Part shown: piece after piece, positions 9,516-18,338 of the stretch
Layout of the letters: each line of letters starts with the position of its first letter
Numbering within the stretch: the first letter of the stretch is position 1
DNA from: Streptomyces inusitatus
Lineage (GTDB): Bacteria; Actinomycetota; Actinomycetes; Streptomycetales; Streptomycetaceae
NCBI RefSeq assembly: GCF_014651115.1
Contig: NZ_BMWG01000019.1
Coordinates: 1-64,000 of the forward strand
Reading direction: 5' to 3'
Length of the DNA stretch: 64,000 nucleotides
The notes under the pieces: generated by a model
What the model was told of the DNA's origin: nothing
The model's input: the letters and a program-made list of their open reading frames with translations, nothing else
Databases searched by the model: none
Position numbers and translations under genes: made by a program

Positions 9516-9785
9516 ATGAGAGGGGACGGCCGCCGCGCGGGGTCCGGCGGAGCGGGGAGGGTCCGCCGGGGCACGGCCGGGGTCTGTCTTCTCGCGCCGG
9601 TCGTGGCGCTGTTGTGGGTGCCGGGGTACGCGCGGGAGGAGCCCCGGCTGGCGGGGGTGCCGTTCTTCTACTGGTACCAGCTCGCCTGGGTGCCCCTGTG
9701 CGCTCTCGGTCTGCTCGCCGCGTATCTGCTGACGCGGCGGGCCGCCGGGCCGGGGCCGCCGCCCGCGCCGGCGCCGGATCCCTGA
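9516..9785 (+). CDS. DUF3311-like small membrane protein
   Basis: This 89-residue protein has two hydrophobic segments (VCLLAPVVALLWVPGYA and YQLAWVPLCALGLLAAYLL) separated by the FFYWYQ motif typical of DUF3311 proteins, which normally accompany SSS symporters as a likely accessory subunit. GGGAGG five bases before the ATG supports the start. It is divergent from the symporter at 7777-9342 instead of co-oriented, so the 173-bp gap between them probably holds both promoters. Confidence 0.75.
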   Translation: MRGDGRRAGSGGAGRVRRGTAGVCLLAPVVALLWVPGYAREEPRLAGVPFFYWYQLAWVPLCALGLLAAYLLTRRAAGPGPPPAPAPDP

Positions 9786-9925
9786 GCCGACCCCGTACCT
9801 CCGTACCTCCGTACCCGGTCCTGGTCCCAGTCCCGGTCCCGGTCCCGTACCCGGTCCTGTCCGAACCGTCCGTCCGTCCGTCCGTCACCAGCCGTTCGTC
9901 ACCAGCCGTCTGCCGTCTTTCTGAG
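9786..9925 (+). repeat. Low-complexity tandem repeats in the cstA leader
   Basis: The spacer before cstA is built of short direct repeats: three CGTACCTC-like units, several GGTCCC units, four to five CGTC units, and two copies of CGTCACCAGC just before the ribosome site. No gene is visible. Such sequence could be a replication-slippage product or a structured 5' leader. Confidence 0.6.
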
Positions 9926-9933
9926 GAGCCAGT

Positions 9934-12069
9934 GTGTCCCGGTCATCCACGCCCCTGTCGCGGGCCAATCCGAAAACGATTCTCGTGTGGACTGCGGTCG
10001 CCATCGTCGGCGCGGTCTGTTGGGGGGTGCTGGCGCTCGCCCGGGGCGAGGAGATCTCGGCCGTCTGGCTGGTCGGCGCGGCGCTGGGCTCGTACGCCAT
10101 CGCCTACCGCTTCTACTCCCGTTTCATCGCCAGGCGGGTGCTGCGGCCCGACGACACCCGGGCGACGCCGGCCGAGCGGCTGGAGGACGGCGTCGACTAT
10201 CAGCCCACCGACCGGCGGGTGCTGCTGGGCCATCACTTCGCGGCCATCGCGGGGGCCGGCCCCCTGGTGGGTCCGGTGCTGGCGGTGCAGATGGGATATC
10301 TGCCGGGCACGATCTGGATCGTCTTCGGAGTGATCTTCGCCGGTGCCGTCCAGGACATGGTGGTGCTGTTCCTGTCGATGCGCCGGGACGGCAAGAGCCT
10401 GGGGCAGATGGCCCGTGAGGAGATCGGCAAGGTCGGCGGCGCGGCGGCGCTGATCGCCGTCTTCGTCATCATGATCATCCTGCTGGCGGTGCTGGCACTG
10501 GTCGTGGTCAGCGCCCTGGCGCATTCGCCCTGGGGCACCTTCTCGGTGGCGATGACCATTCCGATCGCCCTGTTCATGGGCTTCTATCTGCATGTGTTCC
10601 GCCCGGGGCGGGTGCTGGAGACCAGTCTGATCGGGGTCGTGCTGTTGTTGCTGGCGATCGTGGGCGGCGGCTGGATCGAGAACTCCTCGCTGGCGGACAC
10701 CTTCACCCTCAGCCCGACCACCCTCGTCTTCTCGCTCGTGGGGTACGGATTCGTCGCCTCGGTGCTGCCCGTGTGGATGCTGCTCGCGCCGCGCGACTAT
10801 CTCTCCACCTTTATGAAGATCGGCACCATCGCGCTGCTGGCGCTCGGCGTGCTGTTCGCCGCCCCCATGCTCCAGGCCGACGCCATCACGTCCTTCGCCT
10901 CCTCGGGCCAGGGACCGGTCTTCGCGGGGTCGCTCTTCCCCTTCCTGTTCATCACCATCGCCTGCGGCGCGCTCTCCGGCTTCCACGCCCTGGTCTCCTC
11001 CGGCACCACGCCGAAGCTGATCGAGAAGGAGTCCCAGGTCCGGATGATCGGCTACGGGGCGATGCTCATGGAGTCGTTCGTCGCCGTGATGGCGCTGATC
11101 GCCGCCTCCGTGCTCGACCCCGGTCTGTACTACGCGATGAACGCCCCGGCCGGACTCCTGGGCTCCAGCGTGGAGTCCGCCTCCGCCGCCGTCGCCAATC
11201 TGGGCTTCACCATCTCGCCCGAGGAGCTGACGGCGGCGGCCAAGGCGGTGGAGGAGTCCACCCTGGTCGCCCGTACCGGTGGAGCGCCGACCCTGGCGGT
11301 CGGCATGTCGCAGATCTTCTCGGACGTCATCGGCGGCGAGGGGATGAAGGCGTTCTGGTACCACTTCGCCATCATGTTCGAGGCGCTGTTCATTCTGACG
11401 ACCGTCGACGCCGGAACCCGGGTGGGACGGTTCATGCTCCAGGACATGCTGGGCAATGTGTGGAAGCCGCTCGGCCGGGTCAACTGGAAGCCGGGCATCT
11501 GGCTCGCGAGCGCGCTGGTGGTGGCCGGCTGGGGGTACTTCCTGTACGCCGGGGCCACCGACCCGCTCGGTGGGATCAACCAGCTCTTCCCGCTCTTCGG
11601 CATCGCCAACCAGCTGCTGGCGGCGATCGCGCTGACCGTGGCCACCACCCTGCTCATCAAGACGGGACGGTTCCGCTGGGCCTGGGTGACCGGAATCCCG
11701 CTCGCCTTCGTCGTCTCCGTCACCTTCACCGCCAGCTGGCAGAAGGTCTTCTCGCCCGACCCCCGGGTCGGCTTCTTCGCCCAGCGGGAGAAGTTCGCCG
11801 ACGCCATCGACGCGGGCAAGGTGCTGTCGCCCGCCAAGAGCATGGACGACATGCACACCATCGTCACCAACTCCACCGTGGACGGCGTGCTGATCATTCT
11901 CTTCGTGGTGCTGGTGACCACGGTCATCGTCAACGCCGCCGTGGTCTGTGTGCGTGCCAGGCTCTCCCCGACGCCGCCGACGAGCAGCGAGGCCCCCTAT
12001 GTGGCCTCCAAGCTGGACCTGTCGAAGGCGTCGAAGGAGTCGGAGCCGCTGGCCGGGGTGCGCGAGTGA
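9934..12069 (+). CDS. cstA: Carbon starvation protein CstA (pyruvate/peptide transporter)
   Basis: The 711-residue membrane protein matches CstA in length and landmarks: FAAIAGAGPLVGPVLAVQMGYLPG near the N-terminus, GAVQDMVVLFLSMRRDGKSLGQ, and GALSGFHALVSSGTTPKLI in the middle. CstA family members (CstA, BtsT) import pyruvate or peptides. The GTG start follows GAGGAG by a short spacer. Its last codon overlaps the GTG of the small downstream gene, the classic CstA-YbdD pairing, indicating co-translation. Confidence 0.95.
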   Translation: MSRSSTPLSRANPKTILVWTAVAIVGAVCWGVLALARGEEISAVWLVGAALGSYAIAYRFYSRFIARRVLRPDDTRATPAERLEDGVDYQPTDRRVLLGHHFAAIAGAGPLVGPVLAVQMGYLPGTIWIVFGVIFAGAVQDMVVLFLSMRRDGKSLGQMAREEIGKVGGAAALIAVFVIMIILLAVLALVVVSALAHSPWGTFSVAMTIPIALFMGFYLHVFRPGRVLETSLIGVVLLLLAIVGGGWIENSSLADTFTLSPTTLVFSLVGYGFVASVLPVWMLLAPRDYLSTFMKIGTIALLALGVLFAAPMLQADAITSFASSGQGPVFAGSLFPFLFITIACGALSGFHALVSSGTTPKLIEKESQVRMIGYGAMLMESFVAVMALIAASVLDPGLYYAMNAPAGLLGSSVESASAAVANLGFTISPEELTAAAKAVEESTLVARTGGAPTLAVGMSQIFSDVIGGEGMKAFWYHFAIMFEALFILTTVDAGTRVGRFMLQDMLGNVWKPLGRVNWKPGIWLASALVVAGWGYFLYAGATDPLGGINQLFPLFGIANQLLAAIALTVATTLLIKTGRFRWAWVTGIPLAFVVSVTFTASWQKVFSPDPRVGFFAQREKFADAIDAGKVLSPAKSMDDMHTIVTNSTVDGVLIILFVVLVTTVIVNAAVVCVRARLSPTPPTSSEAPYVASKLDLSKASKESEPLAGVRE

Positions 12070-12281
12070 GCGCCGCGCCCGCCTCCTGGGCGGCCGGGCT
12101 GCGCCGGGGGCTGCGCGCGGTCCACTGGTACTTGCGCGAACTCACCGGCGAGAGCGCCTACGACCGGCACTGCGAACGGCACCTGCGGGAGCACCCCGGG
12201 GTGCGTCCGCCGACGCCGCGCGAGTTCCAGCGGCTGCTGACGGACCGTGAGGAGGGGCGCACCCGGGCCCGCTGCTGCTGA
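12066..12281 (+). CDS. YbdD/YjiX family protein (CstA partner)
   Basis: This 71-residue protein starts at a GTG overlapping the cstA stop (GTGA). It contains the YDRHCERHLREHPGVRPPTPREFQR core of the YbdD/YjiX family, found almost always immediately after cstA-type genes and thought to act with the transporter. The family is cytosolic and small, as here. The gene ends just before a strong terminator hairpin. Confidence 0.88.
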   Translation: MSAAPASWAAGLRRGLRAVHWYLRELTGESAYDRHCERHLREHPGVRPPTPREFQRLLTDREEGRTRARCC

Positions 12282-12294
12282 CCCGGCCCCTCAT

Positions 12295-12337
12295 GACGGT
12301 GCGCCCGCCCCCTCGCAAAAGGGGCGGGCGCACCGTC
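12295..12337. terminator. Bidirectional intrinsic terminator
   Basis: A perfect 17-bp inverted repeat (arms 12295-12311 and 12321-12337, GACGGTGCGCCCGCCCC and its complement) with a 9-base loop sits between the convergent cstA operon and the lamin-tail gene. Confidence 0.85.
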
Positions 12338-12353
12338 GTCACCGGCGGACCGG

Positions 12354-12809
12354 TCAGCACACCTTGTAGTCGACCTTGGTCGAGTTGTACGAGCAGGTGT
12401 CGACCTTGGAGCCCGAGGCCTTCTTCAGGGTGGCGGTGTCCTTGTCGTTGTTCCAGACATAGGCGCGCCGGCCCTGGTACCGGGTGGAGGTGGTGTTCTT
12501 CCCCTTGCCGGTGCGTATCGTCACGGTCTTGCCCTTGCCCAGGGTGTAGGAGCCGAAGACGTACTTGTGGTTCGCCTTGTCGCTGACCACCCAGCCCTTG
12601 AGGCTGACGGCCGACTTGGTGGTGTTGCGGATCTGTACGTACTCGCCGTTCAGGCTGGAGTTGCTGCGGTTGTCCTTGCCCGGGCTGTCGTAGTAGATCT
12701 TGTACAGATGGACCGAGCCCTTGGCGGCCTGGGCGGGCGAGGGCAGCAGGACGAGCCCTCCGAAACACGCCGCGACGGCGGCAGCGGCGATGGAACGCGT
12801 GTGACGCAT
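12354..12809 (-). CDS. Secreted lamin-tail-domain (LTD) protein
   Basis: The 151-residue protein opens with a Sec signal peptide (MRHTRS, hydrophobic core, cleavage likely after PAQA near residue 27). The mature part is a small beta domain with the LTD hallmark GEYVQIRNTTKSAVSLKGWVVSD and an alternating basic C-terminal half. LTD proteins are extracellular and of unclear function. I chose the ATG at 12809, preceded by GAAGGG, over a GTG two codons upstream. The two cysteines near the C-terminus could form a disulfide. Confidence 0.85.
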   Translation of the reverse strand: MRHTRSIAAAAVAACFGGLVLLPSPAQAAKGSVHLYKIYYDSPGKDNRSNSSLNGEYVQIRNTTKSAVSLKGWVVSDKANHKYVFGSYTLGKGKTVTIRTGKGKNTTSTRYQGRRAYVWNNDKDTATLKKASGSKVDTCSYNSTKVDYKVC

Positions 12810-13000
12810 GAGCACCCTTCACATCGAAGGCCGGGCACCCCCCAATGTCGGGCCCGGCTCAAGGGCTCAGCGTATGCCCAAACCATATGCCGATGAGAAT
12901 TTTTCGTTGAAGTCGCAAGGATTCAGCCGCCCGGCCGGCCTCACCCCGACCTCACCCCCGCCTCACCTCGGACTCCCCAGGCTCCCCGGGCTCCCCCGCC

Positions 13001-13936
13001 TCACCCCGTCTCGCCGGGCGCGGCCAGCCAGCCGGCGACGGCGTCCGCGATCGGCTGTTCGGTCTCCAGCTCGATGAAGCCGAACTGGCCGCCCTGGTTG
13101 CACTCCAGGAACCACCACGTCCCCTCCGCGTCCTCGGCGAAGTCGAACGCTCCGTAGGCGAGCCGGGCCAGCTCCATGTACCGGGCGACGGCCCGCCGCA
13201 CCCGCGCCGGCGGCTCGACCGGCTCCCAGGTGTGTCCGGTGTCGCCGAACCTCCCGTCCACCTGCCCCGGCTCGGCCGTCTTGCGCGCGGCGAACAGCTC
13301 CTCGCCGACGGCCGTGAGCCGGATGTCGGCGCTTTTGGCGATGTACCGCTGAAGCAGCGTCGGACCGGCCGCCACCTCGGAGAAGTCCGCGTCGGACGGT
13401 ACGAGGGTGGTGGGCAGCGCCATCGGCGGATCGCCCGGCGGCCTGCCCGACACCGCCTTGACCACCACATGCCGGTACTGGTCCGCGAACTGCTGGGCCA
13501 CTCGCGGATAGGTCGTGACGACCGTGGCCGGCACGGGGAACCCGCTGTGGTGGGCCGTGCGCAACTGCCACGGTTTCAGCCGGGCCCGGGCCGCCGCGCC
13601 CCGCTCGTTCATCCAGCGGGCCGCCGTGCAGTCCAGCATCCCGTACAGCGCCTGGCCGGTCTCGGCGGAGAGCCAGGGGGACGGTTCGGGGGCATGGGCG
13701 GCCGGCTCGCCGGGCCTGCGCACCCAGATGGAGCGCAGGCCGTCCATGCTCACCACGCGACCGCCCGTCGAGAGATAGCCGCGGAACTCGCCCCGGACGT
13801 ACTCCGCGGAGAGCGCACCCTCGCCGGGGAGGTCGCCGGGGTCGAAGCGGACGAGGGGAGCGCCTCTCCTGTGGAGCTGCGCCACCACCATGTCCGCTGT
13901 CACATCCTGCTCGCAGGTCAGGATCAGTACGGTCAT
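13001..13936 (-). CDS. tgmB: ATP-grasp ribosomal peptide maturase (graspetide synthetase)
   Basis: This 311-residue ATP-grasp protein has the N-terminal pre-ATP-grasp region (MTVLILTCEQDVTADMV), nucleotide-binding lysines around HVVVKAVSG, the YIAKSADIRLTAVG strand, and the metal-binding end FDFAEDAEGTWWFLECNQGGQFGF. These are marks of the SAV_5884/TgmB maturase family, which makes side-chain ester or amide macrocycles in the precursor encoded next door. It starts 13 bases after the stop of tgmA, so the pair forms an operon. No methyltransferase of the kind often found in such clusters is adjacent. Confidence 0.9.
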   Translation of the reverse strand: MTVLILTCEQDVTADMVVAQLHRRGAPLVRFDPGDLPGEGALSAEYVRGEFRGYLSTGGRVVSMDGLRSIWVRRPGEPAAHAPEPSPWLSAETGQALYGMLDCTAARWMNERGAAARARLKPWQLRTAHHSGFPVPATVVTTYPRVAQQFADQYRHVVVKAVSGRPPGDPPMALPTTLVPSDADFSEVAAGPTLLQRYIAKSADIRLTAVGEELFAARKTAEPGQVDGRFGDTGHTWEPVEPPARVRRAVARYMELARLAYGAFDFAEDAEGTWWFLECNQGGQFGFIELETEQPIADAVAGWLAAPGETG

Positions 13937-13949
13937 CGTTCTCGGCGCG

Positions 13950-14141
13950 TCAGTCGTCGAAGTGGGTGGCGGAGCCGGCGGTGGAGGTGGTGGTACCGAC
14001 CGCCGCCAGCAGCGCTCTGTCCAGGATCGCCGGACGCCCGTCGGGCAGGACGTTCAGCTGGAGGGTGGAGTCGTACGAGTACTGGTCGATCACAGGCGCC
14101 GACTCGGCCGGTCGTGCGTAGTTCCACGCGAACGGTTTCAT
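13950..14141 (-). CDS. tgmA: Graspetide (omega-ester peptide) precursor TgmA
   Basis: The 63-residue precursor has the conserved leader MKPFAWNYARP, the QLNVLPDGRPAI segment recognised by its ATP-grasp partner in this family, and a C-terminal core GTTTSTAGSATHFDD. The Thr/Ser hydroxyls (residues 50-54) and the two terminal aspartates are the likely ester partners by analogy with characterised actinobacterial graspetides; the exact ring pattern is inferred. A GGGAG ribosome site lies just before the ATG at 14141. The gene directly precedes tgmB and should be co-transcribed with it. Confidence 0.9.
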   Translation of the reverse strand: MKPFAWNYARPAESAPVIDQYSYDSTLQLNVLPDGRPAILDRALLAAVGTTTSTAGSATHFDD

Positions 14142-14624
14142 GCTTTCTCCCTGGCCCACACGGGACTGTCCGGGGCCACTGCGTGGCCACATGAGAGCAA
14201 TACGAGGATTGGATGTAGTCGATTCATCACATACCGTCATATTGCCAAAAAGTACGTGCCAGTCGGACGTCCCCGATCCGAGCAGCTGTATTTCCACACC
14301 GCTAACACATCCGCGCGCGCGGGCCGTTGACGTTCCCTGACACCTATGAAGACGTTCGGCGAGGCAATTCCGTGCACTGGGGCGGTAGGTGATGTCGGTC
14401 ACCATCAGCCACAGGGGTCCCAGTGGTCACGTTTGTACCGGCGTTCACCCACACCTCCCATCACGCCGTGAACACGGAGTGATACCGCGTTCCTTGTCAG
14501 TGATCCGGCCGGCATCCGGTCGCACACACATGGACACGGATACCGGGGTCATGGCCGCCGCCGGTGGAACCCGGCAGGATCGGCGCCCTCGGGGAAATCG
14601 TACGAGGAAAGGCTGTGAATACCC
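14142..14624. promoter_or_regulatory. Intergenic region between tgmA and the HD-domain gene
   Basis: This 480-base gap has no convincing gene. It is clearly AT-richer than its surroundings at about 14195-14260, immediately upstream of tgmA, where the tgmA promoter most likely lies; the 3' part before 14625 should hold the promoter of the divergent HD-domain gene. No clear operator was identified. Confidence 0.4.
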
Positions 14625-15272
14625 ATGACGAGCGACCTTCCGCCGATCGCGGGTGTGTCCGTTCCGGACACCACGCTCGCACAGGAGGCGACCGAGCTGG
14701 TGCGGGACACGACGAGCCCGCTGATCTACGACCATTCCCGGCGGGTCTACTTCTTCGGCGCGCTGCGGGGCCGTGACCAGGGGCTGTCCTTCGACGCGGA
14801 GCTGCTCTACATCGGCGCCATGTTCCATGACCTGGGGCTCGGCGAGCGTTTCCGCGGCAGCGGGCGGCGCTTCGAGGTGGACGGCGCGGACGAGGCGCGG
14901 CGCTTTCTGCGGAGCCGGGGGGTGCCCGAGGACTCCGTCCGCAGGGTGTGGACCGCCATCGCGCTGCACACCACCCCCGGTATTCCCGAGTTCATGGAGC
15001 CTGAAGTGGCTCTGGTCACCGCGGGAGTCGAGTACGACGTGCTCGGAATCGGTTTTGACAGCGTCTCGGACACGGACCGTGCGGCAATCGTCACGCTGCA
15101 TCCGCGCCCCGACTTCAAGCGGCGCATCCTCCGGGCGTTCACCGAGGGAATCAGCCCCAAACCGGAGACCACATTCGGCAATGTGAAGGCGGATGTCCTC
15201 GAACACTATGTGTCCGGTTTCGAACGAGGGGATTTCGTACGGACGATCCTGGAGTCGCCGTGGTCCGAATGA
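14625..15272 (+). CDS. HD-domain phosphohydrolase/hydratase-like protein
   Basis: The 215-residue protein carries an HD fold: YDHSRRVYFFGAL supplies the first histidine, AMFHDLGLGERF the HD pair (about residues 65-76), and IALHTTPGIPEF a further histidine. The arrangement resembles the cyanamide-hydratase/Ddi-type subgroup of HD proteins more than signalling phosphodiesterases. The ATG at 14625 follows a GAGGAAAGG sequence about 12 bases away. It is divergent from the graspetide operon, and nothing here shows it acts on the peptide. Confidence 0.75.
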   Translation: MTSDLPPIAGVSVPDTTLAQEATELVRDTTSPLIYDHSRRVYFFGALRGRDQGLSFDAELLYIGAMFHDLGLGERFRGSGRRFEVDGADEARRFLRSRGVPEDSVRRVWTAIALHTTPGIPEFMEPEVALVTAGVEYDVLGIGFDSVSDTDRAAIVTLHPRPDFKRRILRAFTEGISPKPETTFGNVKADVLEHYVSGFERGDFVRTILESPWSE

Positions 15273-15327
15273 CGGACCGGGTGAGGGCCGCCTGCTCGCG
15301 GTTTTGTACCGCAACCGCCGGGGGTGC

Positions 15328-16299
15328 TCATCCCTCCGTCAGGCGTTTCAGGATGCCGGTGAAACCCGACCACGCCAGTTCGGTGTCCGGGCTCCTGCCG
15401 TGGGGAGAGCGGAACAGACCGAGAAAGAAGGTGAGGTCCTCCAGGTCCCAGCGCAGCCGGTAGAGGGCGAGAGCGGCGGGGTCGGGGATTCTCCCGGTCA
15501 GTTCCGTGTGGCGGTCGAGGGCGCCGGGTTCCCCGGCGAGATGCCACAGATCGCGCTCGGGCGCCGCCAGACCCACGGTGTCCCAGTCGACCAGCAGACC
15601 CCGGCCGTGCCGCCACAGCAGATTGCCGGGGTGCGGCTCGCCGTGGGTCACCACGCGCTCCGCGCCGCCGCGCGCCACCCGCTCCAGCAGCCCGTCGAAC
15701 CTCTCCAGGGCGCGGTGCGGGGCGGCGCGCGCGAGCAGGGACCTGGCGGGCTCGGCGAAGGGGCCTCCCGTCCAGGGGCGTCCGGTCTCGCGCAGCGCCG
15801 TCTCCAGCCGCGCCCGGGCCGGGAGTTCCGGCGGGGGCGAGGGCACCCCTGGGGGCGGCGCGGCGCCGTGCAGCGCGGCCAGCATCTCCAGGGTCGCGGT
15901 CCGCCGCTCCGGCGACGGCGGGTCGCCGAAGGATCCCGCGACGCCCTCTTCGAGCGGGAAGACGCTGACGGCGTGCCGGCCGTCCGGGAGGAGGCGCAGG
16001 CAGTGGCCGGCGGCGGTCGGCAGGGGCGCGACGACGAAGCCGAGGCCCTGTCCCGCGAGGGCGACGGCGGTGTCCAGGGCCCGGGTGAGGCCCCGGCGGG
16101 CGGCTTCGACACCCGTTCCGCAGTGTTCCTTGTCGGCGAGGTCCGCGACGGTGACGAACCACCGGCCGGGGCCGCGCGCGATCCAGTGGTGGTCGCCGAA
16201 GCCGACGGGCGCGTAGGCCAGCTCGGCGGGGTCGATGTCCCAGTCGCGCAGGGCCCGGCGCACGGCCGGGTCGTCGATCTCCGGGGGCTGTTCCCTCAT
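15328..16299 (-). CDS. Aminoglycoside phosphotransferase-family (APH) kinase
   Basis: The 323-residue APH-fold protein has the Brenner-type catalytic motif VVTHGEPHPGNLLW (about 218-231) and the metal-binding LLVDWDTVGLAAPERDLWHL downstream. The N-lobe is reduced and glycine-rich. It belongs with spectinomycin-phosphotransferase-like chromosomal kinases, but the substrate could be an antibiotic, a sugar or choline. It is co-oriented with the DUF1275 gene upstream (gap about 10 bases), so they probably share a transcript. Confidence 0.8.
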   Translation of the reverse strand: MREQPPEIDDPAVRRALRDWDIDPAELAYAPVGFGDHHWIARGPGRWFVTVADLADKEHCGTGVEAARRGLTRALDTAVALAGQGLGFVVAPLPTAAGHCLRLLPDGRHAVSVFPLEEGVAGSFGDPPSPERRTATLEMLAALHGAAPPPGVPSPPPELPARARLETALRETGRPWTGGPFAEPARSLLARAAPHRALERFDGLLERVARGGAERVVTHGEPHPGNLLWRHGRGLLVDWDTVGLAAPERDLWHLAGEPGALDRHTELTGRIPDPAALALYRLRWDLEDLTFFLGLFRSPHGRSPDTELAWSGFTGILKRLTEG

Positions 16300-16309
16300 A
16301 CGGGCGACG

Positions 16310-17011
16310 CTACCCGGCGGGGCCGGGGCCGGGCGCTCGGTTTTCGTGCCGCCGACGGAGGACCGCGCGGGCGAGGGCGGTGGTCAGCACGGTCGCCGCC
16401 ACCGCGAGGAGCAGGGCGGCCCCGGGGATCCCCGCGCGGAGCAGCGCCGCGCCGAGGAGTCCGCCGGTGAACATCGCGGCGACGGCGGCGGCCCTGCGGA
16501 GCCGTCCGGCGGTGTCGGTGAGGACCCGGGTGTCCGAGGCGAGGGGTGCGAGCAGTCCGGTGAGGGCGCGGGTGGCGACGGTGGTGGTGAGGTCGGGTAC
16601 GGCGGCGCGCAGGGTGGTGACATTGCGCAGGCCCATGGCGGTGGCGACCAGCACGGTGACCGCGCCCCGGGGTACGGCCGCGAGGGCGAGCGCCCCCGCG
16701 AGCCCCAGCAGCGCGGCCTCCGCGGCCAGGCCCGCCGTGAACCAGCGGTCCCGGCCGCGCGGTTCGAGGCTCGACTCCAGCCGGGCCCCGAGCACCGCGC
16801 CGGCCGTGAAGCCGCAGAGCGAGAGGGCCGGGGGCGCCAGGGAGAGTCCGCCCTCCCCGGCGACGGCGAAGCCGAGGAGGAGCAGATTGCCGGTCTGGAC
16901 GGCGGTGAACACCGGGCCCAGCACGAGGAAGCTGACGGCTTCGACGACGCCGGTGGTCAGGGTGAGCACCACCATGGCCTCGGTGAGACCCGCGCCGGGC
17001 TTCGGCTCCAC
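16310..17011 (-). CDS. DUF1275 (YoaK-like) membrane protein
   Basis: This 233-residue protein has about six hydrophobic helices. The N-terminal TTGVVEAVSFLVLGPVFTAVQTGNLLLLG segment is the DUF1275 signature, and MGLRNVTTLRAAVPDLTTTVATRALTGL lies in the middle as in other members. Function is unknown. It starts at GTG 17011 after an AGGG site and lies just upstream of the phosphotransferase gene. Confidence 0.85.
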   Translation of the reverse strand: MEPKPGAGLTEAMVVLTLTTGVVEAVSFLVLGPVFTAVQTGNLLLLGFAVAGEGGLSLAPPALSLCGFTAGAVLGARLESSLEPRGRDRWFTAGLAAEAALLGLAGALALAAVPRGAVTVLVATAMGLRNVTTLRAAVPDLTTTVATRALTGLLAPLASDTRVLTDTAGRLRRAAAVAAMFTGGLLGAALLRAGIPGAALLLAVAATVLTTALARAVLRRRHENRAPGPGPAG

Positions 17012-17069
17012 TGTTCCCTCGGCTCTCCGTCGGCCCCCTCCGGCGAACGGTATCGGGAGGTCCCGGTGG

Positions 17070-18338
17070 TCACGGCGCGCCGCCGGGCCGTGTCGTCCGG
17101 TCGGACAGGAAGTGGAATCCGGGCCTGGGGTGCATCAGGAAGTCGTGGTGCGAGATGTTCCAGGCGTACGCCCCCGCCATGGCGAACAGCACCCGGTCCC
17201 CGGCGCGCAGTCCGCCGGGCACGGGGACCGAGCGGGCGAGTACGTCCTTGGGGGTGCACAGCTGTCCGACGAGGGTGACCGGTCCGTCCGCGGTCTTCGG
17301 CCGGGGCCAGGGGTGGGGCCAGTCGGCGACGGGGAGCACGGCGCACGGCTGGTCGTGGCCCTTGGTGGCGGGGGTGCGCAGATGGTGGGTGCCGCCGCGG
17401 ACGACGGCGAAGTCCTCGCCGTGGCTGTGCTTCACATCGAGCACCTCGGTGGCGTACCAGCCGCTGTAGACGGTCAGCGCCCGGCCCGGTTCGATGCGCA
17501 GGAGGGGGCGGCCGGGGCAGTCCTCGCGGAGCCGGGCGAGGCCCCGGCCGTAGGCGCGCCAGTCGAAGGTCTCGTCGGGGCGGGCGTAGTCGACGGCCAT
17601 GCCGCCGCCGATGTTCACCTCGCGCAGTTCGACGCCGTGGCGGGCGGCGAGCGCCGCCGACCAGCGGAGGACCGAGGCGGCGACGGTGAGCTGGCGTTCG
17701 GCGGTGAGGCCGCTGGCGAGATGGGCGTGGACGCCGAGGAACTCCAGCCGGGGGCGGCTGCCGTCGGTGAGGGTGCGCAGCACGGCGTCGGCCTCGGCCG
17801 GGTCGATGCCGAAGGGCGCGGGGCGGCCTCCCATCGCCAGCGCGCTGCCGTGCAGCAGTCCGTCCTCGACGGCGAGGTTGAAGCGGAGGAGCACCTGGGC
17901 CCGGGTGCCCGTGCGGGCGGTGAGGGCGGCGAGGACGGCCAGTTCGTGGGCGCTCTCCACATGGAAGCGGGCCACGCCCAGGCGCAGGGCGGAGGCGATC
18001 TCGTCGGGGGTCTTGCCCGGTCCGGAGAAGGCGAGGGGGCGGCCGGGGACGGCATGCGCGACATGGGCGAGTTCGCCGCCGGAGGAGACCTCGTAGCCGT
18101 CGACGTGGTCGAGGAGGGCGGTGAGGATCTCCGGTTCGGGGTTGGCCTTGGCCGCGTAGTACAGCTCGACCCCGTCGGGGAGGGCGGCGCGGACGGCCCG
18201 GGCGTGCTCGCGCAGTGCGTCGAGGTCGTACAGATAGGCGGGAAGCGCCCCGGATTCCAGTGATCGGGCGAGCCGGTGGACTCCGGGCGGGGGCAGCGGC
18301 GGGGCCGGGGGCGAGGGCGGGGCGGGGGGCGGGGTCAT
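17070..18338 (-). CDS. PLP-dependent decarboxylase of the siderophore operon (type III fold, SbnH/LysA-like)
   Basis: This 422-residue enzyme belongs to the ornithine/DAP/arginine decarboxylase-2 family. YYAAKANPEP gives the PLP lysine, HAHLASGL and NIGGGMAVDY the phosphate-binding barrel, RIEPGRALT the glycine/arginine motif, and GQLCTPKDVLA the catalytic cysteine-aspartate of the partner subunit. In staphyloferrin-B-type pathways a homologue decarboxylates a citryl-diaminopropionate intermediate; the same kind of role is inferred here. The ATG overlaps the stop of the preceding synthetase (ATGA). A proline-rich N-terminal stretch precedes the barrel. Confidence 0.88.
   Translation of the reverse strand: MTPPPAPPSPPAPPLPPPGVHRLARSLESGALPAYLYDLDALREHARAVRAALPDGVELYYAAKANPEPEILTALLDHVDGYEVSSGGELAHVAHAVPGRPLAFSGPGKTPDEIASALRLGVARFHVESAHELAVLAALTARTGTRAQVLLRFNLAVEDGLLHGSALAMGGRPAPFGIDPAEADAVLRTLTDGSRPRLEFLGVHAHLASGLTAERQLTVAASVLRWSAALAARHGVELREVNIGGGMAVDYARPDETFDWRAYGRGLARLREDCPGRPLLRIEPGRALTVYSGWYATEVLDVKHSHGEDFAVVRGGTHHLRTPATKGHDQPCAVLPVADWPHPWPRPKTADGPVTLVGQLCTPKDVLARSVPVPGGLRAGDRVLFAMAGAYAWNISHHDFLMHPRPGFHFLSDRTTRPGGAP

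Noticed and set aside
9943..11856. 637-codon minus-strand frame opposite cstA
   Set aside because: Histidine/arginine/glutamine-rich shadow of a membrane-protein gene.
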